Counted from the first letter of the stretch, positions 1-40,802 are shown. The stretch: 64,000 nt of DNA from Chondrilla cf. caribensis (GCA_964020155.1 OZ026548.1:4125897-4189896), one strand, 5' to 3'. Notes: generated by a model from the sequence alone, not told the origin. Made by a program: numbers and translations.

Positions 1-969
1 ATTTTTACACCTAGCTTGGGTTGGGAACCAACTTCAAAAAACTCCCCAATTCTGTATATCCATGGCCTGTAACTTGAGCAACATTCAGAGGTGCTTCATA
101 TTTTCCATGTATGGGAGAGAATAGTGAGTTAAACACTATAACCCTTGGCATAGCTCATGTCAGAGGTGACACGTCAAGCAACTTGACTGATTGCTGTCTT
201 GATGAGATTTGAGGTGGTTCAATAGCCACATACACCAGAAACGTATATCAAGCACTGATCAGTCGTGGAATAGCTACAAAAACATCTCACACTAGTAAAT
301 ATTCATGTTTTATATTCCTGGCATATGCACATTACCATGCACACATAGGTGATCACAGTAACCAATTTGTCAGACTCTGTAAGATTGCATATATGTGCAT
401 TTATTTATATTATATTATTATAATGGTTAATTATATGCTGCATTGTTAGCATAGTTTATAATGATTCATTATATAGACATGGGTGCCAGTAATAATATCA
501 GTACCTGCAACACGAAGCACTACAAAAATAATATCAGATTTGTTAATAGTAAATATGGTTTGTGTATTCTTTGATAATCAAAAGTAAAGTTTAAGATGTG
601 ATACATGTACTCCCGTAGCTAACTAGGAGCTCACTGTTGTCTCCCTATAATGATGATAATGCTATAATTATTGCTATTTAATGTTAATCACACAAATTCA
701 GCAAGAAGGCTGAGCACCCTTTTTCTATTCAAATTCATTTGTTGATGAATGGAAATCCAGTTCCAAGCATTTTGCTCAATTCTGCAAGCCTGCATGTGTG
801 TAATAAGACGAGGTTGTTCCGATGACATCCTGTGTACATACACCAGTCTGAGAATGGTACCACTCATTCCACAACATTACAAATAATATTATGACTAATG
901 CAACAAAATTTAGAACCAGGATAAATAATTCTGCTATATTCAATAAGACCATTAAATTAATTAGTAAAA
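1..969. other. Non-coding stretch, no gene seen
   Basis: This AT-rich stretch lies beyond the 3' end of the large EMI/EGF gene. I see no exon with plausible splice borders, no RNA gene and no clear repeat. Short open frames here have no recognisable content. Confidence 0.5.
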
Positions 970-1376
970 TGGTTGAATCAACCAGGCCTGGAAATGGGCA
1001 GTGTGGAAGCATTGAACCAAACCGCTGCCATCAACGGGTAAACATGCAAGCTGGTTGTACAATCAGGCACATGCACACGGCAAATGTATTGGTATATATT
1101 ATACAGACAAGCCTGGATGTACTTGAATGACTGTATACTGGAGGTGTCAGTCAATCCAGACTGAACGACGGTGGCCATGAAAGTTGGAACCCCGCCAAGG
1201 AGTGCGTAACAACTCACCTGCCAATTCGACCGACCCTGAAAAATGGATGGCGCTGAAGCATTGCACCAAATCACACATATTGATTCAAACATGCAAAGCT
1301 GGTTGTATAGTACTTGGACAGCAAATGTATGTGTATATATTATATACATACAAGCCTACATGTGTATTCATGAATG
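970..1376 (+). repeat. Two-unit tandem repeat with 28S-derived ends
   Basis: Bases 1005-1130 and 1252-1376 are diverged direct copies; both run from GAAGCATTG through CATGCAA(A)GCTGGTTGTA to a CAAATGTAT...CAAGCCT block. The stretch before the first copy (about 970-1007) also resembles the end of the 28S fragment (GAATCAAC, then AAATGG, then GAAGC). So the unit of about 247 bp seems to include rRNA-derived sequence in both copies, with the upstream one more decayed. Confidence 0.6.
1140..1262 (+). pseudogene. Fragment of 28S (LSU) rRNA, degenerate
   Basis: The segment matches a conserved core of eukaryotic large-subunit rRNA read on the plus strand: GACGGTGGCCATG near 1165, then GTAACAACTCACCTGCC near 1206, then AATGGATGGCGCTG near 1240, in the right order and spacing. 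Scattered substitutions and loss of similarity on both sides show it is a fragment of about 120 bases, not a functional rRNA gene. A rRNA-derived SINE or a captured fragment are both possible. Confidence 0.85.
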
Positions 1377-2166
1377 TAATATGCACATTTACGTACGTAT
1401 ACATTCTCAATATATTTTCAGTGACATAGTAAGTACCAATAAACATCCCTCACCTCCGGACTTTGTCGATACTTCGATATCGTGCTTTACCAGCTTTTGG
1501 TGCTTTAGCAAGTTCAACTTGGTCCAACAAGGCCATCAACCATTTCGGTCTGTCAGTGAGTAGTAAGCCAAATACAAGCATACAGTGACAGGAATAGTGG
1601 TATTATAATAATTGAGACACAAATCATAAGCAATATCCAATCAACGATACAATAATAGTGTATAATGTACATGAACAATGTCAATCATCATATACACATG
1701 ACAGACTGTGTATACTTGGTTACATGTTACGCTTGAAGAGCACACTGGGGAATGATAAGGAATCTAGTCTCTCTAGCAAACATGTCATAGGATTCTGTTT
1801 TGCTGAAACAAACAAGACAAACAGACATCGTCATATCTGCATGTAATCAAGTTCAAATTCTGTGTTCAAGACATCCTCAGGAAGCGATGCATGTTAAGAA
1901 GAAACAGTACTAGTATTTTAACAAATAGATCAACACATATAGTACTGCACAGCATACACACTTCACACTAACAAAATGCAAAACGAGGTTACACAACTAA
2001 CTACAAACATTACAACCAGCTTGTGAAGGTTAACCGAATAGTGCAACTTGACTCAATATCATTAGGAACCCTTACTTAGTGCTGTAATATACGAATCATT
2101 GCATGCTTTGCATACTCAGAATGGAAGACCTACGTATACAGTACTGTTACTACCATACAGTATTAC
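1377..2166. other. Probable 3' flank/UTR of the EMI-EGF gene
   Basis: This stretch lies just downstream of the stop codon at 2167-2169 of the minus-strand gene. No further domain-bearing exon could be recognised. Because the stop overlaps a possible splice donor, an extra short exon here cannot be excluded. Confidence 0.35.
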
Positions 2167-22107
<19,941 letters not shown>

Positions 22108-22379
22108 GGCGCTCGCCGGTCGAAGAATCAGCGTCTACCAGCGTACTTGCTGTTTACATATCATTTTGAAATCGAACACCGCAATATGGTCACTTCCTGT
22201 CAGGTGAGTCTCATTTCCAGACACAACAAAATGCGTACAGTGTATATAATATGGACAGTATATAGAAATCACTCGACAAAATCGTTCGTCCACGTACTAC
22301 GCACCGATCTATAGTTAGTGGGATGGCTGTCTGAAGGTCACATTGCATTGACACAAAATCATAACATACGTACGATTTC

Positions 22380-22640
22380 ACATGTACATTGCAAAATGTG
22401 ATTGGGCAGTTTTGTAATGTGTATGTGACAGAGGCACAGAATAGCCTTTGATATAATATTTCATCTAGAAATTGCAGATTGTTATAACACACAATACCAT
22501 TACCATGACAAGGTTGGACAACCCAGTCAAGATGTTTGGTCCTATGTACAAGTACATCTGTGTTGATCTGAACTGTGCCTTTAGATATATGTATAATAGT
22601 ATTGTTGTCACTCTGGTGCCACTCATATGTCCATGGTGGA
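22380..22640 (-). CDS. Possible orphan exon, cysteine-rich, Ig-like in feel
   Basis: Between the 5' end of the EMI-EGF gene and the 3' end of BCKDK, the minus strand keeps a long open frame preceded by an ATGTACAG acceptor. It reads PPWTYEWHQSDNNTIIHIS, then LDWVVQPCHGNGIVCYNN and FCASVTYTLQNC. Tryptophans and spaced cysteines suggest an extracellular, possibly immunoglobulin-type fold. No partner exons are found in the 790-bp gap, so this may be a relic or chance frame. Confidence 0.3.
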
Positions 22641-22895
22641 TCTGTACATAGTGAGGTTGATTGCATAACACACACAAGACATACAGTGTAGTCAGTGGTG
22701 TGGCATAATATGCTTAAATTCAGTATAGATGTGTGTATATACGTGCATGCTGCAATGAAAGTAATGTACACGTGGTTAGTATACATATACACCTATTATA
22801 CCTCTGTCTATTCATACAGATCTAACATAGTTAATAACAAATCACCTCATTAGATTCACATCACACATTTCAGAGTGGATCAATGAACAGTCACA

Positions 22896-23402
22896 TTACA
22901 AGTAAACAGGTTCCCTATCGTTATCCAGGTGTTTGAGGTGGAGAAAGGCATCCATTCCCCACTCATGCTGGGGCACAAGAAGCAAATGTCCTCCGAAGTG
23001 TCCAGCATAAGCTGCTGATACAGGTAGGCCGAACCCAAAGCCATGGAGGGGAGACTGTGACCCAGAGCTGACAGCAGTTTCTGGGGACAACAGTCTACCA
23101 TACGCAACATCCTCGTGTGGGTGTGATGCAGTTGGAATGTCACTTGTGTAACCATATTGGAATAAGGTGGGGACTTTATCCCTTGGCACTCCTCCACCTT
23201 GATCAGAGATTCTGTGAGATTATGAGAAGAGGATTATCTTTCAAGAAATATACGTATATTGCAATATTACATAAATACGTATATACATACTACATAGTAC
23301 AATAAGTACTATAAGCTGTACACATTGCATCAGCCAAACAGCAGATATGTACGTATGTACACATACTGTAAGTGTAGTTACATATATTCAAACATATATG
23401 CA

Positions 23403-23458
<56 letters not shown>

Positions 23459-23763
23459 ATGACTCACTTGATACAAAACTCAACTTGATCGGAGGTGATC
23501 AGCACATCAACAGGTGGGAGTTCAGTCTTTTCAATGTGGAACTCAGCCTCTGCTCTGCATATCAAAGGAATGATGCTGGCTTATAGCATGTGATGAGTGA
23601 TGGCTCCAGAGCACAGGGACTTGTGATGCTGGCTACATGTTTACTATGTGTTGTGCTTGCATATTTTGTATGGCTTCACACATTCTCAGCAAATCCAAAC
23701 AAGTTACACATACGTATGTATGTATACACACTCAAAGCCATATACGCACGCACGCATGCAGGT

Positions 23764-23841
<78 letters not shown>

Positions 23842-25732
23842 ATAAACACAAAGCCATATACACACTTGGAACCATATGCACACAAATACACACACATGTA
23901 CTGTCCACTATATGCTAGGTCTTACTTCATGGAGTTCTTAAGTAGTTCTTTGATGATGTATTCCAATACATATGGGACATAAGGCAGAGCCAGGTCAGTG
24001 TGTCCGCTAACCACAACATCTGGAGCTCTTCCATAGTTTAGCTCGCAAATGTCCCTATCAACACATAGAAACACATAGATAAGATACACTGTGGTTGCAA
24101 TACAGTCGCATTCAACACTACAAGTGCATTTACCAGACACAAAAACTACGTATACCAACAAACAGTAGGCATGTCCATTGTAACCTCTTATGCCATGTAC
24201 ATATATACGCGGTACCATTTCCACATCCGCATATTGACCATTTTACACTATAACATATGTATGTACATACATATATCCACAGCCTAGGTTATTGTAATCC
24301 ACGGATCACCATGTGGATAGCAGCAAAATGCTTTGGTAACTGTCTGCAGCAAATTTCGGATATATGGTACAAACTTGCAACATGTACCATACGTATGTCT
24401 GTACATGGTAGGGACTTTGGGAGACCACTGTGTTTGGCGTGAATGGGAGTCTTACATTTGTATGCGAGAAATTGTCAACAGCCAAAACAGATGAATTGGG
24501 AACCTCGATACACATACATATGTACGTACATACGTACATGTAGCATGTGATGGTTTGTAAACAAAGATAAAAGAAAAAGTGCTCAATTACACACGGTGCA
24601 TACATATCTACGTATGTACGTATGTACGTAGGTACTCATGTATAGTGAGATATGTAAATATGGTATATGCATACATATAGATAGACCATAGACATACCAA
24701 TGTACATTCATGTATACTTAATAATGTTATCACATATACAGCGGATACACACAACAAAGGGCATATACGTATGTACATAGATAGACGTGAACTAGTTGCA
24801 TACGTACATGCGGTAAATGTGTACATTTTGCTTACTTGGCAAAACTAGCACATCTCAGCACAGTCTTCTTGATGGACATTCTCTTGTGGAATATACCAAT
24901 GTATTGACTCATCACCTCCTCTAGGTCCAGCCAGTGGAGAGCAAGAAGTCGTATACTCAACCAGTCGCACAGTATAGTATCCAAAAATAGTCTTTGGTCA
25001 CTTGCCTGGAGCAAGAAGCACATACATACCTATCTGAACTCACATACGTATACCCTTATACATATGTGATTGATTTGGACCACATATAAACAGTACAAAT
25101 GTAAAAAAATACCTATATATACATAAATACTACATACAGTATATCCCCTATCAAACAGCCTATATGCATAGTATGCAGACTATAAGCACATCATTATGTG
25201 CACTGTACATTTTCAGGTTGACATGATGAAAGGAATAGGACAAAATGCTGATAATATACGTATATAAAACTATGTGGCAGATAAAATCATACCCCAGCCC
25301 TACATAACTTCAACTTTAATTGACGTCTACAGTAGAAAGGTGATTTCATGTACTATACGAAGGTGTTCTTTGCAAATTAGATCTGTGTGCAGTACACATC
25401 AACCTGACCACCATAACAACTGTAGCGTTTCAACCATTCCAAGGCTGACTATACAATGTACATAGTTCACTGGATGGGTGCAATAGTGTCAGCGTCAAAG
25501 CTCTGTCACATGCACACTCACATCCATGTACTTGTGTGTCTCCTTGATACCTCTTGCTATGTTCAACGTGAAGTCTTTGTGGTGAGCCAGTGTCTGGTCC
25601 AAGGTGGAGTGAAAACTTGCCAGGTCACTGTCTGTTTCAACCTATCACAGATGTTACAGTACAAGGCTTTTATAATATGTACGTATTATAGTTTCAAAGG
25701 ATTTAAGGCTACAATGATATGTGCTACAATGT

Positions 25733-25784
<52 letters not shown>

Positions 25785-25858
25785 GTGTGTGTGGGTGGGT
25801 GTGGGAGTGCATGTGTGTAATGTGTGTGCGTGCAATTGCTCACATGCATGTGCATGTG

Positions 25859-25916
<58 letters not shown>

Positions 25917-27851
25917 GTACATGTATTCATACCTTTGGTATGCTCCAAAATGTTTGGAAGGTATGAGACAAGTCTTTAATCTGCAAAGTATCAACAAACA
26001 TCAAGCTGGGATTATGTCACACATCAGTTATACCCTGTACTCATAATGATAAAAATGGTATATATGTATATTTATGCCCGATGAACGTTCAACACAAGCA
26101 CATATAACTATTTATATTGGAATCACAATTAAGGCAGTCACTGTGGATACCAAGTTTCACTAACAATAACTTGCAGCCTATTGAATTTTGCAGCTAAAGT
26201 AAATACTACGTTTAAACCTCTTTAGTCATGTACAGTATGTCATAATCTCCACAGTGAGTCCACTGACAAGTATACAGTCACCATGTGGTATACAGCGGGC
26301 ACACAATCACCATGTGGTATACAGCATGCAGGTACACAATCACCATGTGGTATACAGCAGGTACACAATTACCATGTGGTATACAATGGGTATGCAATCA
26401 CCATTTAGTATACAGAATCATTTGATCATTGGACACCCTTCTACGTACGTACATATGTACGTACATACCAGTTGTGTAAAGTGGTGATTGGAGGCCACAA
26501 TGTGAGGTAGGTGCTGAAACTGCTTGATCAAGTTAGCGAAACGAATAGGAAACTGTTCCTGGATCCTCTCAGCACCAGTCTGTAAGGGATTGTGAGTAAG
26601 CACGGGAGTTACGCCAGAAGTTGTGCTCTAGTTAACATCAGTATTCACAATAATTGGTACTGCACTACATACATACTACACACTACACATGCACCACACA
26701 TTACACATGCATACACCATACACTATACGTACATGCACAACACACTACACATACAGTATACACTACACATACACCACCCACTACACATACGTACACCACA
26801 CACTACACATATACGTACCACCCACTACACATACACCACACACTACACATACACCACACACTACACATACACCACACACTACACATACGTACACCACCCA
26901 CTACACCTACACCACAAAGTACACACACACCACCCACTACACAAACACCACACACTACACATACACTGCACACTACACCTACACTGCACACTACACCTGC
27001 ACCACACACTACACACGCACCACACACTACACATGCACCACACGCACCACACTACACATGCACCATATACACTACACACTACAGTATATTATATGCTACT
27101 TAAGCATACATACGTGTACCACACCATACTATTAGGCTACATCATATGACCAAACGGTCAGTTAAGATGGCACGATAAGTACTACATGAACAGTTCCATA
27201 GAAATTGGATCAATGGAAATGATAAGACATCGACCTGATCATTCATGACGGATTTGGGATGGGATGGGAAGAGGGACAGTAAGACTTACCAAGAGAAACT
27301 CTTTGGTTGCTGTAGTGGCATGCAAGAGACCCCATGTTGACACTCGTGGTACAGGCTACATCAGTGAAAGAGACAGACATACAGTGACAAAGGTGGGACC
27401 TCCAGGGTCCTGATGAAGTACTGTGCAAGAGGGCATGGTGAATGGCCGACATTGGAGTAGTCCCTGGGAGTTTCCCATCTCAGCTTTGCTGAAAATTGTG
27501 CACAACAGAAAGCTCTAAGACTAGGGACTTTAGGGACCTAACGCCGAACAGACTAGGGTACACTTGGGGAGTTCCCCTTCTCCGACATACACACTAAATA
27601 TGTATTGTGTAGTACGTATATACTCTATGGTTATAATTAATTGTTCACGTCGTAGAAGCGACATGATGACCAAACGGGATATTCATACTATCCACTAATG
27701 TTTGTGTACCGTGTGCTTATACTCTTACTTTTGCGTAGGACTCAATAATCCTCCTTTGATCTGGGAGATAAGAACCACTCGAAACACTCCGTAACTGTAC
27801 ACCTATTAGTCCAACAATCAGGCCCCTTCCTCTACAAGTAGCTAACGTCAT
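22896..27851 (-). CDS. BCKDK: Branched-chain 2-oxoacid dehydrogenase kinase, mitochondrial
   Basis: Nine coding exons: 27729-27851, 27290-27355, 26469-26579, 25933-25980, 25522-25641, 24836-25005, 23926-24054, 23468-23554, 22896-23211; total 1170 nt, 389 residues (human about 412). The enzyme phosphorylates and inactivates the E1-alpha subunit of the branched-chain dehydrogenase complex in the mitochondrial matrix. Evidence: N-box IIKELLKNSM (about 248-255), G1 box ISDQGGG (286-292), G2 box HGFGFGLP (341-348), which has the BCKDK form rather than the PDK form, and a C-terminal GMDAFLHLKHLD. The N-terminal all-alpha region also aligns (LDQTLAHHKDFTLNIARGI; RLFLDTILCDWLSIRLLALH). The start M was chosen because it opens a basic, arginine-containing presequence typical of import signals. 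The segment after exon 1 is shorter than in vertebrates. Head-to-head with CCDC62. Confidence 0.9.
23403..23840. repeat. Two (CA)n tracts in BCKDK introns
   Basis: 23403-23456 and 23764-23840. The first lies just 3' of exon 8 in gene orientation, the second between exons 7 and 8. Confidence 0.9.
25734..25915. repeat. (GT)n pair in BCKDK intron 4
   Basis: Two GT runs (25734-25782, 25859-25915) around a mixed centre. Confidence 0.9.
26265..26415. repeat. Short tandem repeat, unit about 30 bp
   Basis: About five copies of a unit with CACCATGTGGTATACAG, in BCKDK intron 3. Confidence 0.8.
26680..27080. repeat. ACACTACACATACACC minisatellite in BCKDK intron 2
   Basis: Imperfect 16-18-bp units (ACACCACACACTACACAT). 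It opens all frames and creates false coding frames rich in H, T and Y. Confidence 0.9.
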
Positions 27852-27995
27852 CCTGGAAACAATATCGCACGGGCCCTCGAGATCCTCAGAGCTTTCGCGA
27901 TCAAATTCACGCTCGATTGACACTAACCCGAGTCCATTGGTGTAATTAGGTCCTTAATTGTATGGGACACGCCCACTGAGTACATTTCGGAGGGA
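27852..27995. promoter_or_regulatory. Divergent promoter between BCKDK and CCDC62
   Basis: Only 144 bp separate the two start codons, which point away from each other, so the region must hold both promoters and both 5' leaders. No TATA box is visible. An inverted CCAAT element (ATTGG, 27936-27940) and a CACGCCC GC-box-like motif (27968-27974) are present, both common in TATA-less bidirectional promoters of housekeeping genes. Confidence 0.65.
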
Positions 27996-35705
<7,710 letters not shown>

Positions 35706-36926
35706 ACTATGTATGTCACCACGTTTGCTGTCATGTACACTGCCTTACATGTCATGTCACATACATTTGTACATGTACTGTTGCTTTTGTACATTGTAAC
35801 TCGCACAGTTCCAGTACACTAATGTTATAGTACATATTATGTATCTACGTATCGATGTTGGGTTTGGTTGTAAACATTCACTCCACCACTGGCCCTCAGG
35901 GATTTATTGCAGAGTGGTGTGTCTGGCATATTATGCAGTAAATGCATAGAGTATAATTCCTTTATAATGTGGTTACAGAATTTGATTAAATTTATCATGG
36001 GATGTATGTATATTTATATAGACATTCAATCTGAATGCTATCTACAGTAATGGTACACTCCTAGTACAATGCACAATATAATTTGATTATAAATGATTAT
36101 AAATATTATAAATTCCAATTACAGGTACCAATATTCATGTACGCACATGTATACATATAGACAATAATCAAGCGGAGTAAGCACACATACTTACATACAT
36201 TCATATGTGTATATTCGGTATGTAGAGATTCGTATACCATGCATTTTCATGACATTAGAATACATACATTAGTCTGGTTGTATGCAGGTGATTTGAGATG
36301 ACTAACTGGTCTTTTATTGTGCAGTACACCCCATTCTCTGTGTGCAATGAGTAAGAGGAAGTTAATATTTGAAATTTCACTCTGTATTTATGAGACTGAG
36401 AGTAAACCTCAGTCTTGCAAATCGAGATACTATAATACATTTATTCACAGATATTACACCATGGTATGGTACCATACAATTACACTCCTAGTACAATGCA
36501 CGATATAATTTGATTATAACTAATTACAATGTACATACACATGTGTATAATATCTTATATATATATATATATATATATATCTATAGACACTAATCGAACG
36601 GAGTATATAAGCACACACACCTAGTAGACATACATTCATAATATGTGTACAGTATATATGCATGTTGATGCAGTGCATGATTCTAGTGCTGGTGAATCAG
36701 TTATATTCTATATTATTAAACATAATATATAATATAATATTGCTATTTTAAAATTACCATTGCTATTATAAAAAAAACGGAGCTATATTGCTATAATACG
36801 TATTTAATATTTGTATGGCATGCAATGTCATATTATTATTGCACATACGGTGCTCAAATATTAAATATCACAAATCGATAATACGAAACACTCAGAAGGT
36901 AACAGTTACAGTAACTTAAACAATAT
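35706..36926. other. 3' flank of CCDC62, AT-rich, no gene
   Basis: AT-rich, with a (TA)n run near 36560-36580. It matches 46741-49854 in T2 apart from the missing 1.9-kb piece. No open frame of note. Confidence 0.5.
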
Positions 36927-38420
36927 ATGAAGTCCAATAAGTTTCACATCTTCCATGTCCTCTCATTCAAACTTGCACCTCTCTCTGCCACACTTCACGT
37001 GTGCCCAGGGCATCCGGCGAGGACGGGGAGGTGCCTCATGCCCCACGGCCAAGGAGAACATGCCACTTGCCACCATGCCTCAGCTGCTGATGTCATCCCG
37101 CATGTAGTCAACATCAAGCCATCATCCAATGGTAGGGTGGTGGACCGGCTTCTCGGGAGGTCCAGATTTCAGAGCCGTGATCTTTTACGTCTGGCACACC
37201 GAGTATCACGGGCGCCAGTCACCGATGTGGTCCTTTGTGACTTGATAGCTTCATGGGCCCGGAGATCCAAGAATCACGGATTTACCACCAATCCACGGAC
37301 CAGAAGACAGATGAACTGACTTCACATCGGTAATCATCAGAGTCAGGCCAGCAGGACACACATCAAACAGCGCAGCAGCTTCCTCAACACGATGACAAAG
37401 AGACTCCCCGGTAGGGCCCAAAGCCTAAACTAATGTAGCATGTCTGGACCCTACTATAGCCGCATGCGCATAGTGTGTGCATAGGAGGGTGTGTGCGAGG
37501 CGCAGTGTGTGCATAGTAAAGTGTATGCAGCGTAAAGGTAGAATGGCACGGCCTAACTTACGTGCGTGCGCCCGAAGGCAATAATAAAGGAAAAAGGGTG
37601 GTGAGCAGAGAGCCGTGTGGTTCCGACAACATAGCCTTCGTAGGAATCTACTTACAGGACCCCTAGGGGAGACTAGCCGACCATGATCCCAGGCACCGCC
37701 CGCCTCCGAAGAGGACGGACGCCCAAACCTCGTCCGAGAACACTCGAGAGACCCGACGGCTTACAGGAGACCGGGACGTGTGAACTCCATGCGTGATCAA
37801 ACAGCGAACCGAAGAAGGAGAGGGTAGAACAGCTAACCACGCTTGCGCTCGGGGCACCCCCTCCAATTCGAATCCTCCAGCATCTGCAGCTTCCCCAGCA
37901 CGGATCTACTCACAAAGAAATGCAGGCAAAAGGAGCTTTTAAAGAAAATCTTACCGCCGTTTTTCAAATAATGAAAACTGATTGGTTGACTGCATTGGTT
38001 GTTTATTGTTTTATTTCTCCAAATTTGGTAAAGCGTGGGCGTTATTTATTGTTTCATCCCGCCAAATATAGCACTGGTCTTTTGGTCTACTGTAAATTAG
38101 AGGAATATCCCCATTTAATCTATTTGTACCTCCAAACAGTGTTCATGAATGTCTAGTGGATAGCTCAAGTTTGGGTCCGGTATAATTTACGGACGATATG
38201 GCCATGACGGACCGGACCGGACCGGACCGTCCGGTGTCCGATAGTACAGTGGTATAATTTACGGACCACGTGTAATATTTATGGAGACTACAGAAGGTGG
38301 ACTCCAAGGAGGGCCTGGAAGACCAGTTCGTTGACAGACGACGGAGGCTACAACGGACGTCATATCGTGGCCGTTATTCCATTCTCTTAGCGGGAGCAAT
38401 CTAGTCGTTCAAGTAATTTG
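36927..38420. other. GC-rich block of unknown nature (T1)
   Basis: An abrupt change from AT-rich flanks to GC-rich sequence rich in CG dinucleotides, with a (GGACC)n palindromic stretch near 38200. A 130-codon plus frame begins at 36927 and a 78-codon frame at 37920; neither is recognisable. A segment near 37133-37180 (GGTAGGGTGGTGGACCGG) faintly resembles a tRNA-type promoter, as in some SINEs. It may be a mobile element or an exon cluster of an unknown gene. A nearly identical copy lies at 49855-51345. Confidence 0.45.
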
Positions 38421-38603
38421 GTAAGTATGTGTACCCTTCTCTGGTGCTGTGCCTATAAATAGAGTGGTGTAGATAGCTAACAGTGTTGTTTCATTGTTAC
38501 ATTTTTAGTGGGAATTAAAATGTACGTATTTGATTAAATAAATTTGAAAGAAAAGAACACTGTGTAAGTGAATAACTAGTATGAAATAAAATAAATTAAC
38601 ATG

Positions 38604-38745
38604 TTATTTACAAGACATGCAAGACCATTCAGTGTCCTCTGACTCCATGAAGTACTTGGGGGGCACCTTGCAACACTCTCTGTGGTACCATTCCATGCAC
38701 TTGTTGCAATCTCTCGTACCAGTCTGAGCTTGTGTGTTGGCATAC
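38604..38745 (-). CDS. PHD-finger-like last exon (T1)
   Basis: After an AAAACAG acceptor the minus strand reads 46 codons to TAA. The sequence includes RDCNKCMEWYHRECC and ends WSCMSCK: C-x2-C, W-Y-H-x2-C, then W-x-C-x2-C, the second half of a PHD-type zinc finger. The first cysteine pairs must lie in an upstream exon that I could not identify; a candidate at about 38958-39074 does not join in phase. Such fingers occur in chromatin readers and in transposon proteins. A copy with one change lies at 51541-51682. Confidence 0.55.
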
Positions 38746-39499
38746 CTGTTTTTAAAGGGGGAGAATGAAAGTTAATAACAGTATAGGCGTAGGAGGCGGG
38801 GGGAACTTACCCACCCCCGAACTGGCTGTAAACACAACTGGGCAAAAATTTGACTATGCAGATGATAACTAGACCAAATAGGCGATTATACCTACTACTC
38901 GCTATAATGAATGATTAAATACGTACGTCCAAGCACTACATTAGATCTTTGACTGACCTAGTGATGTAGTAGCTGTGGAGCCCAGGGGCCAAACACTCAG
39001 TCTGTTCTCGCTTGCAGACTCCACTGTCCTTATGTCTGTTTGGATGTTCAACATGGTTGATTCCTCATCTTCACACTTATGCCTACACACAAGAGGGGTG
39101 GAAAGTTCTTTAATGGTTGGCGAGTGAATTAGTATATACATTGCAAGGTAGTTCAATGAACATAGTATAACACAGTAATACATGCGTACGTATGATCCCC
39201 AGACAAGTAAGTACACATGCATATATTATATAAAAATGTAGAACTAGCATACATAGGTATACACATAATATGAATTCATGTACAAACAAAAGTACGTACA
39301 GGGGTTCAAATACTGTGTGACAGTACATCTGTACATAATATGCATATATATCTAACCCTGCACTTCCCTTGTACTCCCTAGTTATGTACAGTATAATAAT
39401 ATTGTTATGTGCCTATGTGCAGTATATACACACATGTATGTACATAAGTACCTCTGCCTTCTGAATATCTACTATTTCCCTCTTAACCAATACACCACT

Positions 39500-39580
39500 C
39501 TCTCAGTACCTCACAATACACTACTCTCATGTACCTCACAATACACCACTCTCATGTACCTCACAATACACCACTCTCCC
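39500..39580 (+). repeat. 25-bp tandem repeat upstream of RDH exon a
   Basis: Three units of about 25 bp with CCTCACAATACACCACTCTC in T1; four units in T2 (about 52443-52540). Confidence 0.8.
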
Positions 39581-39890
39581 TATTTTTTTTGTTTTCCCTC
39601 GACCAGAAAGCTTACCTTCCTCTAACTCCCCCCATGGCGTTCACGGACACCATCTCCGAAGACTCACCCCCCCTTCTCCTCGAATACTCAAAGAAGAAAT
39701 ATTTACCTTGATGGGATTTCCTTTCTTTGCATTCTTAGGTAGTGAAGTTATTGACGAGTTTACACGCTTCCTAATGATGTCGTTATCTTCACTCTCCGTG
39801 GCTTTCAATGAACCTTTCTAGCTGATGGACTGGAGGTGCTCCACGAAGAACCACCCTTGAAATTTAATGCTAGTCTTCTACTTTTTGGAG

Positions 39891-40223
39891 GGGTACGAGA
39901 TGCAGTTTGGAGTGAACCATCTCGGTCACTTTCTCCTTACTAATCTTCTTCTTGACAAGTTGAAGGAAGCACCCAGTGGTCGTATCGTTGTTGTCTCCTC
40001 TCTTTCGTACAATTGGGGAAGGATCAACTTTGACGATATCAACAGTGAGAACAGCTACAATCCTCGCCATGCTTACGGGCAGAGTAAGCTAGCCAACAAC
40101 CTCTTCACTGTTGCTCTGGCTGAAAGACTACAAGGGACCAATGTTATTGTGAATTGCTCACATCCGGGGATCATCAAGACTGAACTCGGGCGGTACATGT
40201 TGCCAATTATACCACTGTGGAGG

Positions 40224-40316
<93 letters not shown>

Positions 40317-40375
40317 GTGTGTGTGTATGTGTGTGTGTGTGTGTGTTGTGTGTGTGTGTGTGTGTTGTGTGTGTG

Positions 40376-40446
<71 letters not shown>

Positions 40447-40802
40447 AGTCAGTCACATTGAATAGGAAATCCTCCTTGACAGGTACAGACAGCCTACGTA
40501 GTACAAGCACATACCTGGTATACATCTTGTATTATGATTCCTGTTGTGAGTGTATGAAATTATGTATGTGTGAAAGTGTGTGTATACATTCCATGTACAT
40601 ATGTATGCGCATGTACACCTCCATATACATGCTTATGTGTGCATATTATACATGTATGTCCATATCATACATGTATACTTCCAATCTCACTATTTTGTTG
40701 TTTAGATTCTCACTCTGCCTCTCTTTTACCTGATGATTATGAAGACAGTGAAACAAGGAGCACAGACCACCATCTACTTAGCAGTGGCTGAAGAGGTGGA
40801 GG
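39891..40802 (+). pseudogene. Short-chain dehydrogenase (RDH13-like) internal exons, T1
   Basis: Exon a 39891-40226 (112 codons, phase 0) and exon b 40706-40802 (97 nt). They read [49 protein letters not shown], and then IYLAVAEEVEG. Catalytic Ser and Y-x-x-x-K of the SDR family are present, as is the conserved NHLGHF. The N-terminal TGxxxGxG nucleotide-binding exon and the C-terminal end are absent nearby, so this is a fragment of a retinol-dehydrogenase-type gene, although its frame is open. Donor of exon a is the first GT of a 220-bp (GT)n tract. Exon b ends at the duplication border. Confidence 0.85.
40227..40446. repeat. (GT)n microsatellite at RDH exon a donor (T1)
   Basis: A GT tract broken by occasional TTG. 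It starts at the donor of RDH exon a. The T2 copy is at 53185-53378. Confidence 0.95.

Noticed and set aside
26592..27149. Frames of 150-185 codons rich in H, T, Y in BCKDK intron 2
   Set aside because: Product of the CACTACACAT minisatellite.
37645..37700. Resemblance to U1 snRNA 5' end (CTACTTACAGG ... GGGGAGA ... ACCATGATC)
   Set aside because: Short matches with wrong spacing; no Sm site or U1 stem-loops follow, so it is treated as chance.
39867..40733. Continuous 288-codon frame through RDH exon a and the GT tract
   Set aside because: Only the first 112 codons after 39891 resemble an SDR; the rest is the microsatellite and intron, and homology resumes at exon b after an AG acceptor.
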